64,000 nucleotides of DNA, from positions 25,418 to 89,417 of the forward strand of contig DFVG01000029.1 in the NCBI GenBank assembly GCA_002379985.1, read 5' to 3'. Each line of letters starts with the position of its first letter. Positions within the stretch are counted from its first letter, which is position 1. Below are positions 8,796 through 17,298 of this stretch, one piece after another. Source of the stretch: Flavobacteriaceae bacterium UBA4166 (GTDB taxonomy: Bacteria; Bacteroidota; Bacteroidia; Flavobacteriales; Flavobacteriaceae). The notes beneath the pieces are model-generated. The model was not told the origin of the DNA and made no database searches. It saw only the letters and a program-made list of their open reading frames with translations. The translations under genes were made by a program, and so were the position numbers.

Positions 8796-10643
8796 TTACT
8801 TAACTAGCAGTTTCTTGGTGTCCCCTTCTTTGGTTTTCAACAAATAGGTTCCTGTCTGTAATCCTGAAATATCAATGGATTTCACATTGCGATATACAGC
8901 CACTCGTTTTCCAGAGATGTCGTACAAGGCGATGTCTGTCACTTTATTGAAATATACGATACGCTCTGTTGGGTTTGGATAGATAACGAAACCTTGCGTA
9001 TCTTCTTCAAATTCTGGCGCTGATAAGGTATCGATGGCTCCTGAATCGTCAAATCCGGTGATAGCAAACGTAAGTGAATTATTGTACGGAAATGGATTTG
9101 CACCGTCAGGGTGTTGTGAATTAACTAATACTGATTTTCCATCAGAAGTAGCACAAGCTCCGGTAATTTCAGCACCTCGCGGGGTTTGGGTTAAACGAAT
9201 CAAATCGCCCACCGTAGGATCGGTCGTTTCCATATCTAAAATATACATTTCACACATTCTGTCGTCTGGATATTCTAGTGGCGTTCTTCCGAAGGAAGTA
9301 CCGTTCAAATCTTCATTGATCAACATATACGTTTTGTCTTCTCCGGCTACATTCACATACAACATGTTCAAACCATCAGGGTTGGAAAGATGCTTAGAAG
9401 GATAGTTAGCAAGCGGCGGACTCGCAGCGAAGTAAGGTCCTCCTTCCACAAAAATAGTAACATCACCCGTCGCAGGATCGTATTCAAGGATACGCCCGTA
9501 GTAATCCCAGTAATCAGAATCATCAGGACCTGACACTCCTTGATCGGCTGCACGCTGAATATGGTGTGGCGCGAATACTGCTCCCGCAGCCAATTCGTCT
9601 GCCCAGTTTCCGGCAGGATTGTCACGACCGGTTTCGGTCATATAGATCTTTCCGGTATTCTTATCGATAGTCACCCATTCCAAACGGTTGAACATGGTGG
9701 CTCCGACTGAAACCGCTTCAGAACTGAAGTTCAACATCTTCTCAAAATCGTCGTTGTTGATTTCTACCCAAGGATCGCCCGGCACATCGTGTTTATACAC
9801 ATATGTAGTTCCTACGGTGAAATCTCCTGCTTCATCAGCAACGAATTTGGTAAAGAATCCCGGGGTGGCATCGGCACCGGTATACACAGTACGATTATCG
9901 TTGGCTACCGTTCCTCCTTCAAAAGGTTGACGCCCCCAGTTATATTGTTTGCGCACGGCTTTAGAAGCACGAGGATCGATCTCTACCATCCAGTTAAAGT
10001 TTTGGTACTTCGGAATGGTTTGGAAGTTCGCCATTTCAAATTCGGTATACTTAATAGTATATGCTGTGGTATCACGTACCCCGTTTCCAGAATCATAAAT
10101 ACTCGCGTTATCACTTCGGAACCACTCCTCTGCAGTCCAAATACGTCCGTCAACATTAGAGTTGATCCCACCACAGTTCATTCCGGTTTCTCCCACGTTC
10201 GAAAAATCTACGTTGAAGAAATCTCCTGAACGGCCGTCCGATAAATTTTGTGGGATGACATATAATTCATCGCTCACAGGATCGCGACCCAATAAGAAAG
10301 TGGTCATTCCTCCTCCGTCGCCAAGTTTGTCATCGGCTAAGATCATCTCGTGGTTTACGGAAGCCCATCCAATAGCATTAGGATCGTCCACACAATCTTC
10401 AGCAGTTAGTGGCGTAAACCCAATAAAGTCATGCCATTGCTTAGCAGGAACGGCTTCGTTGCTTCCGGTTTGCACCATATCTTCTCCACCGATAAATAAG
10501 ATCTGAAATTGAAAAGGAGAAGGTGGCACGACTACTTCAGTCGCTTCCCAATCGGTTTCTACTACACGCGTGGGAAAAACGCTTTGCGCCATCATAGAAA
10601 CGCTGAAGGCTAGCATGCATAGTAAAAGTACTTGTTGTTTCAT
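8796..10643 (-). CDS. PhoX-like (DUF839) secreted protein with T9SS sorting domain
   Basis: I place the start at the ATG at 10643 because it begins a signal peptide (MKQQVLLLCMLAFSVSMMAQ). An in-frame ATG at 10685 would add 14 polar residues. The body resembles the PhoX/DUF839 beta-propeller: IGWASVNHEMI near residue 85, GGTVANDNRTVYTGAD, EWVTIDKNTGKIYMTETG, then a late GACATSDGKSVLVNSQHPDG. Classic PhoX proteins are Ca/Fe-dependent alkaline phosphatases, but substrate and activity are not certain here. The C-terminus is a type A T9SS sorting domain (FVIYPNPTERIVYF ... GTYLLKTKEGDTKKLLVK), so it should be exported by T9SS and attached to or released from the surface. Confidence 0.8.
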   Translation of the reverse strand: MKQQVLLLCMLAFSVSMMAQSVFPTRVVETDWEATEVVVPPSPFQFQILFIGGEDMVQTGSNEAVPAKQWHDFIGFTPLTAEDCVDDPNAIGWASVNHEMILADDKLGDGGGMTTFLLGRDPVSDELYVIPQNLSDGRSGDFFNVDFSNVGETGMNCGGINSNVDGRIWTAEEWFRSDNASIYDSGNGVRDTTAYTIKYTEFEMANFQTIPKYQNFNWMVEIDPRASKAVRKQYNWGRQPFEGGTVANDNRTVYTGADATPGFFTKFVADEAGDFTVGTTYVYKHDVPGDPWVEINNDDFEKMLNFSSEAVSVGATMFNRLEWVTIDKNTGKIYMTETGRDNPAGNWADELAAGAVFAPHHIQRAADQGVSGPDDSDYWDYYGRILEYDPATGDVTIFVEGGPYFAASPPLANYPSKHLSNPDGLNMLYVNVAGEDKTYMLINEDLNGTSFGRTPLEYPDDRMCEMYILDMETTDPTVGDLIRLTQTPRGAEITGACATSDGKSVLVNSQHPDGANPFPYNNSLTFAITGFDDSGAIDTLSAPEFEEDTQGFVIYPNPTERIVYFNKVTDIALYDISGKRVAVYRNVKSIDISGLQTGTYLLKTKEGDTKKLLVK

Positions 10644-10956
10644 TTTTTGGTTTTTTTTGATGTTTTGGTTCGAATTAAAAGACACCTAAAACTAAAATCA
10701 CCATGTTATGAAACCTTGAACTAGAGTTGAACGAACCGTTAGTCGAACGTTAAGGCTTGACTTGCATTGTTAGGATATTGAAAGGATATCTTGAATATAT
10801 TTCAAGATTTGGTAAAACCACTGTTGTACGGCCAATTCCTACAAAAGGGCTCGAATCCACTAATATATAGTAGATTCATCAGGCCGGAATAAACATGCCA
10901 ACTCATCCTTAACATGCAAAACCCGGTCTATTTAGACCTCCTCTAAATACGCAATC
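10644..10956. other. intergenic stretch with nothing recognisable
   Basis: About 313 bases between two minus-strand genes. It is AT-rich with no clear TAnnTTTG box on the minus strand, no strong terminator and no coding frame that looks real. It must contain the promoter of the PhoX-like gene. Confidence 0.5.
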
Positions 10957-12486
10957 TCACTGTTGGGTGTTTTCCAAAACGACAAATGGAATTCCGGAAG
11001 CCATCCATTTTTCAACATATCCCAATTTAGGTATGACCTCAAAAGCCAATGATCCCAAAACCAGATCTGTATCGCCGTCGTTGTCGTAATCGGCGGCGTC
11101 CATAACGATCCAGCGCCCCACATTTACCTTCGGAAAGGTTTGCAGGTGATAATCGTTACCTTCCTTCTGAAAATACACAAAGCTCTCTTCCGGGGTGTTG
11201 ACCCAATCAGGGAAGAAAGAGATGGCCGCGATGTCCATATCGCCATCAGCGTCAAAATCATTTGCCACGGCATTGTACGCGCCATTCAGGTGCAAAAAGA
11301 CTTCCTGCTCAAATGCATTGGCACCATTGTTTAAGAACACATAGACACCGTGCCACGGCTTCATCACAGGCTTATAGTCGGCGTTATCACCCGCGGTAAA
11401 TATGATATCTAAGGCACCATCCTGATCATAATCGATCAACTTAAAAAAGCTGCTCCCCATGGAGGGAGAAAAAGACAACACTCGTTCTCTTCGGAAGTTT
11501 GCTTGCCCGTCATTATAAAAAATATCGATCCCTTCGTCTCCTTGCGCAAACAATGCCACGATATCATCGTGCCCATCGGAATTCATGTCTCGCACATAGG
11601 CTTTGATCGCTCCTGGGAAGGGATGCAGTACTTCCTTGCCATAGCCTTGTTCGTTCTTAATAAACAGCGATAAGGCACCTGTCCACTTTCCGAATTCACA
11701 AACAACGATATCGGTTTCACCATCATTGTTCAAATCGGAATAACTGGCATGAACCGGTCGTTGCAATTGATCTATAACAGTTTCTGCGACATTCGGTTGA
11801 TTTTTCGGCATACGCACGATGCTTCCAAGCGGCGCATCTGTTGGAGAAAAGCTGCCCATAACCGTAAGCCATTGCTCGTCTTGTATCGTTTTGATACTCA
11901 CCACACCTTCCGCAAGATTTCCGGTTTCCAACAACTCAAGCCCATTCGAAAAGACAGAAAAACTCTGTGTCATGGCATCGCCCAAATAGAGATTTCCCGC
12001 GTCGGTGAATTGCACTAACGTACTGCTGGGGATAGTTACTTTTTGCTTCGGAATACGAATCTGAAATTGTTTTAAGGTGTTAGAAATCTTCTTTTGCGGC
12101 GGAAGCGGAAGCGAATCGGGTGCTTCCGAAAGGTAATACTGTTGTATCGCTTCCCAACTGAGACTATCTAAAGTCGGTACCGCAGGAAACAAGTCACTTT
12201 CTAAGACGATCGTTCCGCCCTCGTTATTTTCGAACAAGGCGGCGCGTTCTTCCGAAGTACTATAAATACCGAACATATAGCCCATTCGTGGAAGCATATA
12301 GTTTTGCCAAGTATCTTTATCGAGTAAGGAAGGTTCCGGAAATTGATGGCAACTGGCACAATTAAGACGTGCTAGCTGCTCTCCTGAGGCGGAGGTTCTA
12401 TTTTGTGGAGAATGTGTTATGTCTTTTTTACAAGAAAATAATAGAGAAAGCATCCCTACACTTACGCAAAATAAAAATCGTTGCAT
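10957..12486 (-). CDS. FG-GAP/VCBS repeat lipoprotein with one c-type haem site
   Basis: 509 residues with a lipoprotein signal (MQRFLFCVSVGMLSLLFSC). A c-type haem site follows (LNCASCHQFPEP, near residue 43). The rest has repeated Ca-binding FG-GAP/VCBS motifs: DLNNDGETDIVV, DMNSDGHDDIVA, DYDQDGALDIIF, DFDADGDMDIAA, DYDNDGDTDLVL. Together this suggests a beta-propeller surface or periplasmic protein with a small cytochrome module at the front, probably an outer-membrane lipoprotein. It is 313 bases upstream of the PhoX-like gene on the same strand. The pairing with a di-heme peroxidase and a PhoX-like protein suggests an oxidative enzyme or electron-transfer function, which I infer only from context. 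Confidence 0.8.
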   Translation of the reverse strand: MQRFLFCVSVGMLSLLFSCKKDITHSPQNRTSASGEQLARLNCASCHQFPEPSLLDKDTWQNYMLPRMGYMFGIYSTSEERAALFENNEGGTIVLESDLFPAVPTLDSLSWEAIQQYYLSEAPDSLPLPPQKKISNTLKQFQIRIPKQKVTIPSSTLVQFTDAGNLYLGDAMTQSFSVFSNGLELLETGNLAEGVVSIKTIQDEQWLTVMGSFSPTDAPLGSIVRMPKNQPNVAETVIDQLQRPVHASYSDLNNDGETDIVVCEFGKWTGALSLFIKNEQGYGKEVLHPFPGAIKAYVRDMNSDGHDDIVALFAQGDEGIDIFYNDGQANFRRERVLSFSPSMGSSFFKLIDYDQDGALDIIFTAGDNADYKPVMKPWHGVYVFLNNGANAFEQEVFLHLNGAYNAVANDFDADGDMDIAAISFFPDWVNTPEESFVYFQKEGNDYHLQTFPKVNVGRWIVMDAADYDNDGDTDLVLGSLAFEVIPKLGYVEKWMASGIPFVVLENTQQ

Positions 12487-12556
12487 GGGGTTGTATTAAA
12501 CCTCTAAATTGACGAAATACTAGATTCCACCCACCTTTTGCGTTGTTACCAATATG

Positions 12557-14623
12557 TTATTTTTTGAACGAGGGAATTTCGTAGAGCACTCCTTGTTGCA
12601 ATAACACATCGACCACACTGTGCATATCAGCACTGTTAGAAACCTCATCGATGCGATCATTCAGTAGGTGTTCAATATCCTGACGCATTTGTTCATTGTG
12701 ATACTCCAGTAGCAATTCTTGTTCCCCCAATCGAAGTAAGCAATCTTTTTCTGTGAATTCTGTCGTCACTTGGGGATTTGTAACGATGCGATCACTGGTT
12801 TCGGGATATGCTTTTGCCAGTACTTTGTAAACAGCCTCCATCACACGATCTACCGTTATCGAGTTAAGACAGATCTTATGTTCACAGTTTAGAATGACAT
12901 CGTAGTTACAACGAATATTACAGGTTCCTTTTTTTCCCCAGATCAACTCATTATGTTCCGAAAAACTTCCCCAACTTCCGGGACCGGTAGGGCCGTAAAT
13001 ACCCACAGACGGCACGTTGAACCCTCCGGCAACATGGGTGATCCCGGCATCGTTCCCAATATGAAACAAGGCTCCTGCCATGGCTTCACCTACATCGATC
13101 ATTCCACCTGTTACCATGGTAACGCGAGACCATTTTTTCGTGAAGTGCGCTTCAATGTCGGGATCATCTGGACCTTTAATGATCTTACATTCAAGGTTAG
13201 GGTATACTTCTAGCAATCGCTCAACTAAACGCGCATATTTTTCCGTAGGCCAAATCTTCAGTAAAAAGCCTGCTCCGTGATGCACCACGAAATACGGATT
13301 GGCGCTTTTAGAGGTCGTTGCGAAATACGGATAACGCGCTAAGTGGTTGTCCATATCGGGATGGAGTTTTGAGAGCGTATCAATATAATGTTGGATGGCG
13401 TGTTGGTTAACTTTCTTGTGCGTAGGATATTTGAGTGCATGCGGAAGATCATACCCCCGAAAGGCCGGATAGTTTCCTAATTCATAGATGTGATCATATT
13501 CTTCCTCTCTCTTTCGAACATCCTCCTCGTTCACAACGGGTATGTTGAGATAGGTACTGAAAAAGTCAACTAAGCGTGGTGCTACTGCAAAATGTAATAC
13601 TTCCGAAACTTCAGATAATTTATAAATAGCAGGAATGGCAAAGAAAATATCCCCCAGCCCTCCGTAACTTTTATACACTAATACTTTTTTGAGTTTTGGC
13701 GTCTTTTTAGGAGTTTTGTTTGAGAGAATTTCCTCGACGGCTTGCCAAAATTCGTGGGGAGCGGCCTCCATGGCAGCAATGGCTCCTTCGGGATCGTTGG
13801 GATAAAAATCGAAGGAGAAGGTCCCTACCCGATCGTTGGCGATCATTTCACAACCCGACAAAAAAGCTTCTGCAGCCAATCGTCCGGAAGGTTCTGGCCA
13901 TACAGGTTTACAGATGAACTGTTTGGTTTTTCCCAAAATCTCAAGCACCTTATCATTCTGTATGGGATCGTGAAACGAAATATTTGCCGGCATTTCTCGT
14001 CGCAAACGCTGCCTTCCGTACACTGTGAATTGTTTCTCTGGATGTGTTTCTGCGTACGTTACATACTCATGCCCTCCTTTTAAAAAATTAAGATCGCCAA
14101 AAAATGGGATGGTGGTGTCGTCTTTTTCTTCGGAAGGCTGTAATTGGGTAGTGGTGACCGTAGGCGGCATAATCAGGTGTTTGGCAATTGCCTCCCCATA
14201 AAAATCATAATGGGCTTGATAATGTTTGGGCGATTGAAAAACATTGAGAGCGGCTCCTCCAAACACCCTTCGGTACGTATGAAATTTATCGGGATTACAA
14301 CAGCGTCTCACATTTCGGTCTACGGTACAGAGAATATTTCTTCGGATGCAAAAATTGTAATCGTATTCTACTTTTATATATGGCGTTTCAGAAGCGATGA
14401 TATAGTCCAACAAAGGAAGCTCAAACGAGCAGCGACTCGTACTATTAATTACGCATAAATCTGCGGTAGCAAGAAGTTTCTTCGTAGCTGAAAAATCTTT
14501 TATATAATCTAAGTGTACGGTATGGCCTTTCTCTTCCCCTATTACAATTAGTTCTTTTGTAGTAAGTTCCGCGCCACGTGGTGTCGCTAGAGAAGTATCA
14601 TGTAAAAAAAGAATGGTGCTCAA
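12557..14623 (-). CDS. two-domain glycosyltransferase (GT4-like plus GT9-like)
   Basis: 688 residues. The first 300 look like a GT-B glycosyltransferase (FFGDLNFLKGGHEYV, FICKPVWPEPSGRLAAEAFLSGC, the end of a GT4 domain). Residues about 312-600 are a heptosyltransferase-like GT9 domain (KKVLVYKSYGGLGDIFFAIP, then FVVHHGAGF, HIGNDAGITHVAGGFNVPS, GIYGPTGPGSWG). The last 70 residues form a helical tail. Two GT-B domains in one chain suggest successive or paired transfers in glycan or LPS synthesis. The likely start is TTG at 14623; the frame remains open further upstream but contains no ATG. No other sugar-transfer genes are adjacent. Confidence 0.8.
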   Translation of the reverse strand: MSTILFLHDTSLATPRGAELTTKELIVIGEEKGHTVHLDYIKDFSATKKLLATADLCVINSTSRCSFELPLLDYIIASETPYIKVEYDYNFCIRRNILCTVDRNVRRCCNPDKFHTYRRVFGGAALNVFQSPKHYQAHYDFYGEAIAKHLIMPPTVTTTQLQPSEEKDDTTIPFFGDLNFLKGGHEYVTYAETHPEKQFTVYGRQRLRREMPANISFHDPIQNDKVLEILGKTKQFICKPVWPEPSGRLAAEAFLSGCEMIANDRVGTFSFDFYPNDPEGAIAAMEAAPHEFWQAVEEILSNKTPKKTPKLKKVLVYKSYGGLGDIFFAIPAIYKLSEVSEVLHFAVAPRLVDFFSTYLNIPVVNEEDVRKREEEYDHIYELGNYPAFRGYDLPHALKYPTHKKVNQHAIQHYIDTLSKLHPDMDNHLARYPYFATTSKSANPYFVVHHGAGFLLKIWPTEKYARLVERLLEVYPNLECKIIKGPDDPDIEAHFTKKWSRVTMVTGGMIDVGEAMAGALFHIGNDAGITHVAGGFNVPSVGIYGPTGPGSWGSFSEHNELIWGKKGTCNIRCNYDVILNCEHKICLNSITVDRVMEAVYKVLAKAYPETSDRIVTNPQVTTEFTEKDCLLRLGEQELLLEYHNEQMRQDIEHLLNDRIDEVSNSADMHSVVDVLLQQGVLYEIPSFKK

Positions 14624-14642
14624 AAGAAAGAGATCAAAACAA

Positions 14643-14683
14643 CGGGCATTTCGACAGTTGGGTACAGAGAAACGAAATGCCCG
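14643..14683. repeat. 11-base perfect inverted repeat
   Basis: CGGGCATTTCG (14643-14653) and CGAAATGCCCG (14673-14683) pair perfectly around a 19-base loop. It lies between the end of the DGYY-repeat gene and the start of the glycosyltransferase, both on the minus strand. No T run follows it, so it is not a standard terminator. It could be a protein-binding site or an RNA leader hairpin for the glycosyltransferase, whose start is TTG at 14623. Confidence 0.5.
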
Positions 14684-14702
14684 AGCTAACTAAACAGGAA
14701 TA

Positions 14703-15431
14703 TTAATTTTTTTCGAATACGAGTATATCGGTTCCACCTCCACCACCACTTACATCGCGAACTTCGACGCGGGTTGTAGTGACGCTAAACACGTCCCATT
14801 CGTCATTAAATTCATCAAAGGGTGAGCCTGAAAAGGCAAGGTTTAGTTCATCACCCCCACTTGTTACGAGCCAAGTACCTGTATTGGTATTGCTCCCATT
14901 GGAGGCGGTCACGGCATTCGACTCCATAAAATCAACTCCATACCCTGCATACGTTCCTGTTTGATCGGAGCCGCTATCTATATACGACTGCACAGACCAT
15001 ATACCATCCAATAAAATGGCAGTTAAGGCACCACCATCTCCGTAGTAGCCATCGCCATAATAACCGTCATCGTAATACCCATCATCATAGTATCCGTCAT
15101 CATAATAGCCATCGTCATAGTAACCGTCTCCGTAATAGCCATCATCGTAGTAGCCATCATCGTAATAGCCGTCATCGTAATAGCCATCATCATAATAACC
15201 ATCACCATAGTAGCCATCGTCGTAATAACCATCGCCATAGTAACCATCATCGTAATATCCGTCACCATAGTAGCCATCACCGTAATAACCGTCACCATAG
15301 TAGCCATCACCAAAAAACCCTTCTACCTCATCATCCGGGGAACATGAAGAAATAAGGGCTCCTGTAATTGATATTGTAGAGGCAGCCAACAAGGCTTGCC
15401 CCGATTGTTTGATAAATTTTCGCCGTTCCAT
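14703..15431 (-). CDS. Tat-like lipoprotein with 18 DGYY pentapeptide repeats
   Basis: 242 residues. The N-terminus has a twin-arginine-like signal (MERRKFIKQSGQALLAAST) and a lipobox ending in SSC near residue 30. Residues 41-130 are 18 consecutive pentapeptides, each Gly or Asp followed by DGYY. The remaining 110 residues resemble a lipocalin-like or small beta-barrel domain (LLDGIWSVQSYIDSGS, GTWLVTSGGDELNLAFSG, ending ILVFEKN). The pentapeptide is acidic and tyrosine-rich, so it may bind Ca2+ or be cross-linked through Tyr. The two parts are known only from sequence and no function can be assigned. The gene starts 139 bases before the stop of the next lipoprotein gene upstream. Confidence 0.8.
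   Translation of the reverse strand: MERRKFIKQSGQALLAASTISITGALISSCSPDDEVEGFFGDGYYGDGYYGDGYYGDGYYDDGYYGDGYYDDGYYGDGYYDDGYYDDGYYDDGYYDDGYYGDGYYDDGYYDDGYYDDGYYDDGYYGDGYYGDGGALTAILLDGIWSVQSYIDSGSDQTGTYAGYGVDFMESNAVTASNGSNTNTGTWLVTSGGDELNLAFSGSPFDEFNDEWDVFSVTTTRVEVRDVSGGGGGTDILVFEKN
15042..15311 (-). repeat. tandem 15-base repeat array encoding GDGYY/DDGYY
   Basis: Eighteen 15-base units in frame, from 15311 down to 15042. Each unit encodes GDGYY or DDGYY. The DNA units vary at synonymous positions (TAT/TAC, GGC/GGT, GAT/GAC), so this is an older array with selected protein sequence and not a fresh perfect microsatellite. The first four units are all GDGYY and later ones mix the two types. Confidence 0.9.
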
Positions 15432-15570
15432 ATATGATGTTTTTGAAGTGCAACATTAAAAGTACCGAAAAGATGACAATAACTATAGTAAAATAATCCT
15501 CTTTTCAGAAACTACTTATATAACAGGCGAATCCAAATTTACCCTACCCCTACGTTTAAAAAAAATTTTC

Positions 15571-16335
15571 TTATTGAATATCTGGATTGAAAGGCGCTCT
15601 ATCATCTTTATCGGGAACACCATCTAAATCGGAATCGCGCACCCCATCATCAATCACCAAAAGCTGAAAGCTAATCGGCAAGAAGGTGTTCATCACTTCG
15701 GCTTCAAATTCGGCGGTGGGAGCCACAGAAACAGAGGCAGAAACTTGGGTAAAATTGGTGGTAGGTTCATACAACGTATTGACCCAAACCAATCCGGTAA
15801 AGGTTCCGAATTCAATAAGACGTGCGCTAAAGGTTAGTTGAAAAGTTCCGGTATTCGTCGATTTTGTTTCGGAACAAATCACATCAAAGTTTCCGTTGAA
15901 ATCAAAGAAACTGAACATCGAGTTTACTTCAAAAGCAACGACATCTGTAATCGGAACCTGTCCTTGAAGGGACAACAAGGGGAGGTAGCGCCACACTACA
16001 TTGTTATCATTCCGAAGTACATTTACTCCAACAGCGGGTGGATTATTGACAGAAACTTCAACAGCCGAATATCCTTGTGGAAGCTGAAACCCTAATTGTG
16101 GATAAGCGCTGTGGATGAATTGCGGACCTGGATTTTGAATGGTAGGTATCTGCGTAAGGGGTATCGGAAGAGCATTGGAGTAATCCCAGTACGCGCCGGT
16201 AATACCACGAGCATTTGTACAGATTTGAGAATTGAAATCTGCTAAAGGGTCTTGAATGGTTTCAGGGGCGTCATCCTTACTACATGAAGCAAGAATCAAT
16301 AGGGCACTGCAAAGAAAAGTAACTATTCGTAACAT
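15571..16335 (-). CDS. hypothetical lipoprotein with C-terminal Ca-binding motif
   Basis: 254 residues. The signal ends in a lipobox with Cys at residue 18 (ALLILASCSKDD). The body is rich in beta-forming residues and has no family I recognise. The end, DGVRDSDLDGVPDKDDRAPF, matches the thrombospondin type 3 Ca-binding pattern that is common on flavobacterial secreted proteins. It is probably an outer-membrane or periplasmic lipoprotein. It is followed at 15431 by the DGYY-repeat lipoprotein gene on the same strand. Confidence 0.7.
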   Translation of the reverse strand: MLRIVTFLCSALLILASCSKDDAPETIQDPLADFNSQICTNARGITGAYWDYSNALPIPLTQIPTIQNPGPQFIHSAYPQLGFQLPQGYSAVEVSVNNPPAVGVNVLRNDNNVVWRYLPLLSLQGQVPITDVVAFEVNSMFSFFDFNGNFDVICSETKSTNTGTFQLTFSARLIEFGTFTGLVWVNTLYEPTTNFTQVSASVSVAPTAEFEAEVMNTFLPISFQLLVIDDGVRDSDLDGVPDKDDRAPFNPDIQ

Positions 16336-16484
16336 GGTATAAAAGGTTTATCAATACATCGAGGCGCTCTCATAATGTCATCAAGAGCTAATGATCTTCC
16401 GTTAAAAAAAACGACACAACTCACAAATTTTTCGTATCTTAATAGGTGCTTACTTGTTCATTGACAGACCTTTAAAGTATTATT

Positions 16485-16940
16485 ATGAAAAAACAACTGC
16501 TCATCTTAGCGGGAGTGGTGTTGGTGGCTTTTCTTCTAATGGCCTCTCACCGCTTACCCAATGACCCTATCACATCCCAACAACTGGAAGGCGTTTGGGA
16601 AATGGAACACCAATATATGTATGAAAATGGTGAGATCACTGACACCATGTTCAATATGCACGGATACCGACAAGTTAAAATTTACAGCAATAGCAAAGTA
16701 ATGTGGTCGCGCTTTAACCCTAATGATCCCAATGAATGGTTTGGGTACGGCACTTACACTATTAAAGATGGCTGGTTAGAAGAACGATTGGAATATGCGT
16801 CAGGACCTATGATGGAAATTGTGGACACCACGCAAGTATTTCGCTTTCAATTAGAGCTTGACAAGGACACGTTTCGTCAAGTTGCACTTGACAATAACGG
16901 GCAACGTTATTATTCTGAGAATTACAAACGGATTGAATAA
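16485..16940 (+). CDS. hypothetical secreted protein, lipocalin-like
   Basis: 151 residues with an N-terminal hydrophobic segment (LLILAGVVLVAFLLMA) that acts as a signal or anchor. The remainder looks like one small beta-barrel: QQLEGVWEMEHQYMYENGE at the start, WFGYGTYTIKDGWLEERLEY in the middle, and DKDTFRQVALDNNGQRYYSE near the end. This resembles the lipocalin-like family of Bacteroidota, where a short GVWE motif starts the barrel. No ligand is visible. It is a single gene, and a candidate small RNA lies 17 bases downstream on the opposite strand. Confidence 0.65.
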   Translation: MKKQLLILAGVVLVAFLLMASHRLPNDPITSQQLEGVWEMEHQYMYENGEITDTMFNMHGYRQVKIYSNSKVMWSRFNPNDPNEWFGYGTYTIKDGWLEERLEYASGPMMEIVDTTQVFRFQLELDKDTFRQVALDNNGQRYYSENYKRIE

Positions 16941-16956
16941 TTACGCTGTACTCCCA

Positions 16957-17090
16957 AACAAAAAAAGCCCATTAGCCTCAGGCTAATAAGCTTCTCATTG
17001 GTCAGATTTCTCTGATCCACGTTCCTCATTCTCATGAGGACAACACAACTTCTTTATATCGGAATCCGATGATTCGGATTTCTTTTTCGT
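16957..17090 (-). ncRNA. candidate structured small RNA with intrinsic terminator
   Basis: On the minus strand, reading from about 17090 to 16957, there are four hairpins. Hairpin 1 is 17063-17080 (stem AATCCGA/TCGGATT). Hairpin 2 is 17024-17039 (CCTCAT/ATGAGG) with a GAGA loop. Hairpin 3 is 17002-17015 (TCAGA/TCTGA) with a GAAA loop. The last is a terminator at 16971-16987 (ATTAGCC/GGCTAAT) followed by a T run. Both loops are GNRA only on this strand. A -7-like box TATTTTTG lies at 17104-17097, giving a start near 17090. It does not look like coding sequence. It could be a small RNA or a leader of unknown type. I could not match it to tmRNA, 6S, SRP or RNase P RNA. Confidence 0.5.
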
Positions 17091-17096
17091 TTGCTG

Positions 17097-17104
17097 CAAA
17101 AATA
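17097..17104 (-). promoter_or_regulatory. minus-strand -7 box (TATTTTTG) for the candidate small RNA
   Basis: CAAAAATA on the plus strand reads TATTTTTG on the minus strand, a match to the Bacteroidetes TAnnTTTG. No good TTG is found about 20 bases upstream, so the support is partial. Confidence 0.4.
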
Positions 17105-17240
17105 AGAAAAAGTATTGAGCTCTAATAGCGATTCGAACAAAATAATGAACGCCGCTCCTTTTCAAAAAAAGTCCTTCATTTCGCTCTATGAATTCATATA
17201 GAAATGTTCCATACGTCTAATTTATAGGCCGTTCTTCTTT

Positions 17241-17248
17241 TATTTTTG
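17241..17248 (+). promoter_or_regulatory. plus-strand -7 box (TATTTTTG) for the repeat-rich T9SS gene
   Basis: TATTTTTG matches TAnnTTTG. It is 51 bases before the start codon at 17299, giving a leader of about 45 bases. No clear -33 TTG was seen. Confidence 0.45.
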
Positions 17249-17298
17249 GGAGTAAATGATCTACTTCTTTTCTTGGTCTTCTAATTTGAAGAAATCAT

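Noticed and set aside
9034..10229. Long plus-strand frames over the PhoX-like gene.
   Set aside because: They are shadows of the minus-strand gene with no family resemblance.
14703..15431. The 15-base repeats might look like a CRISPR array.
   Set aside because: The units are adjacent with no spacers, and they encode DGYY in one frame.
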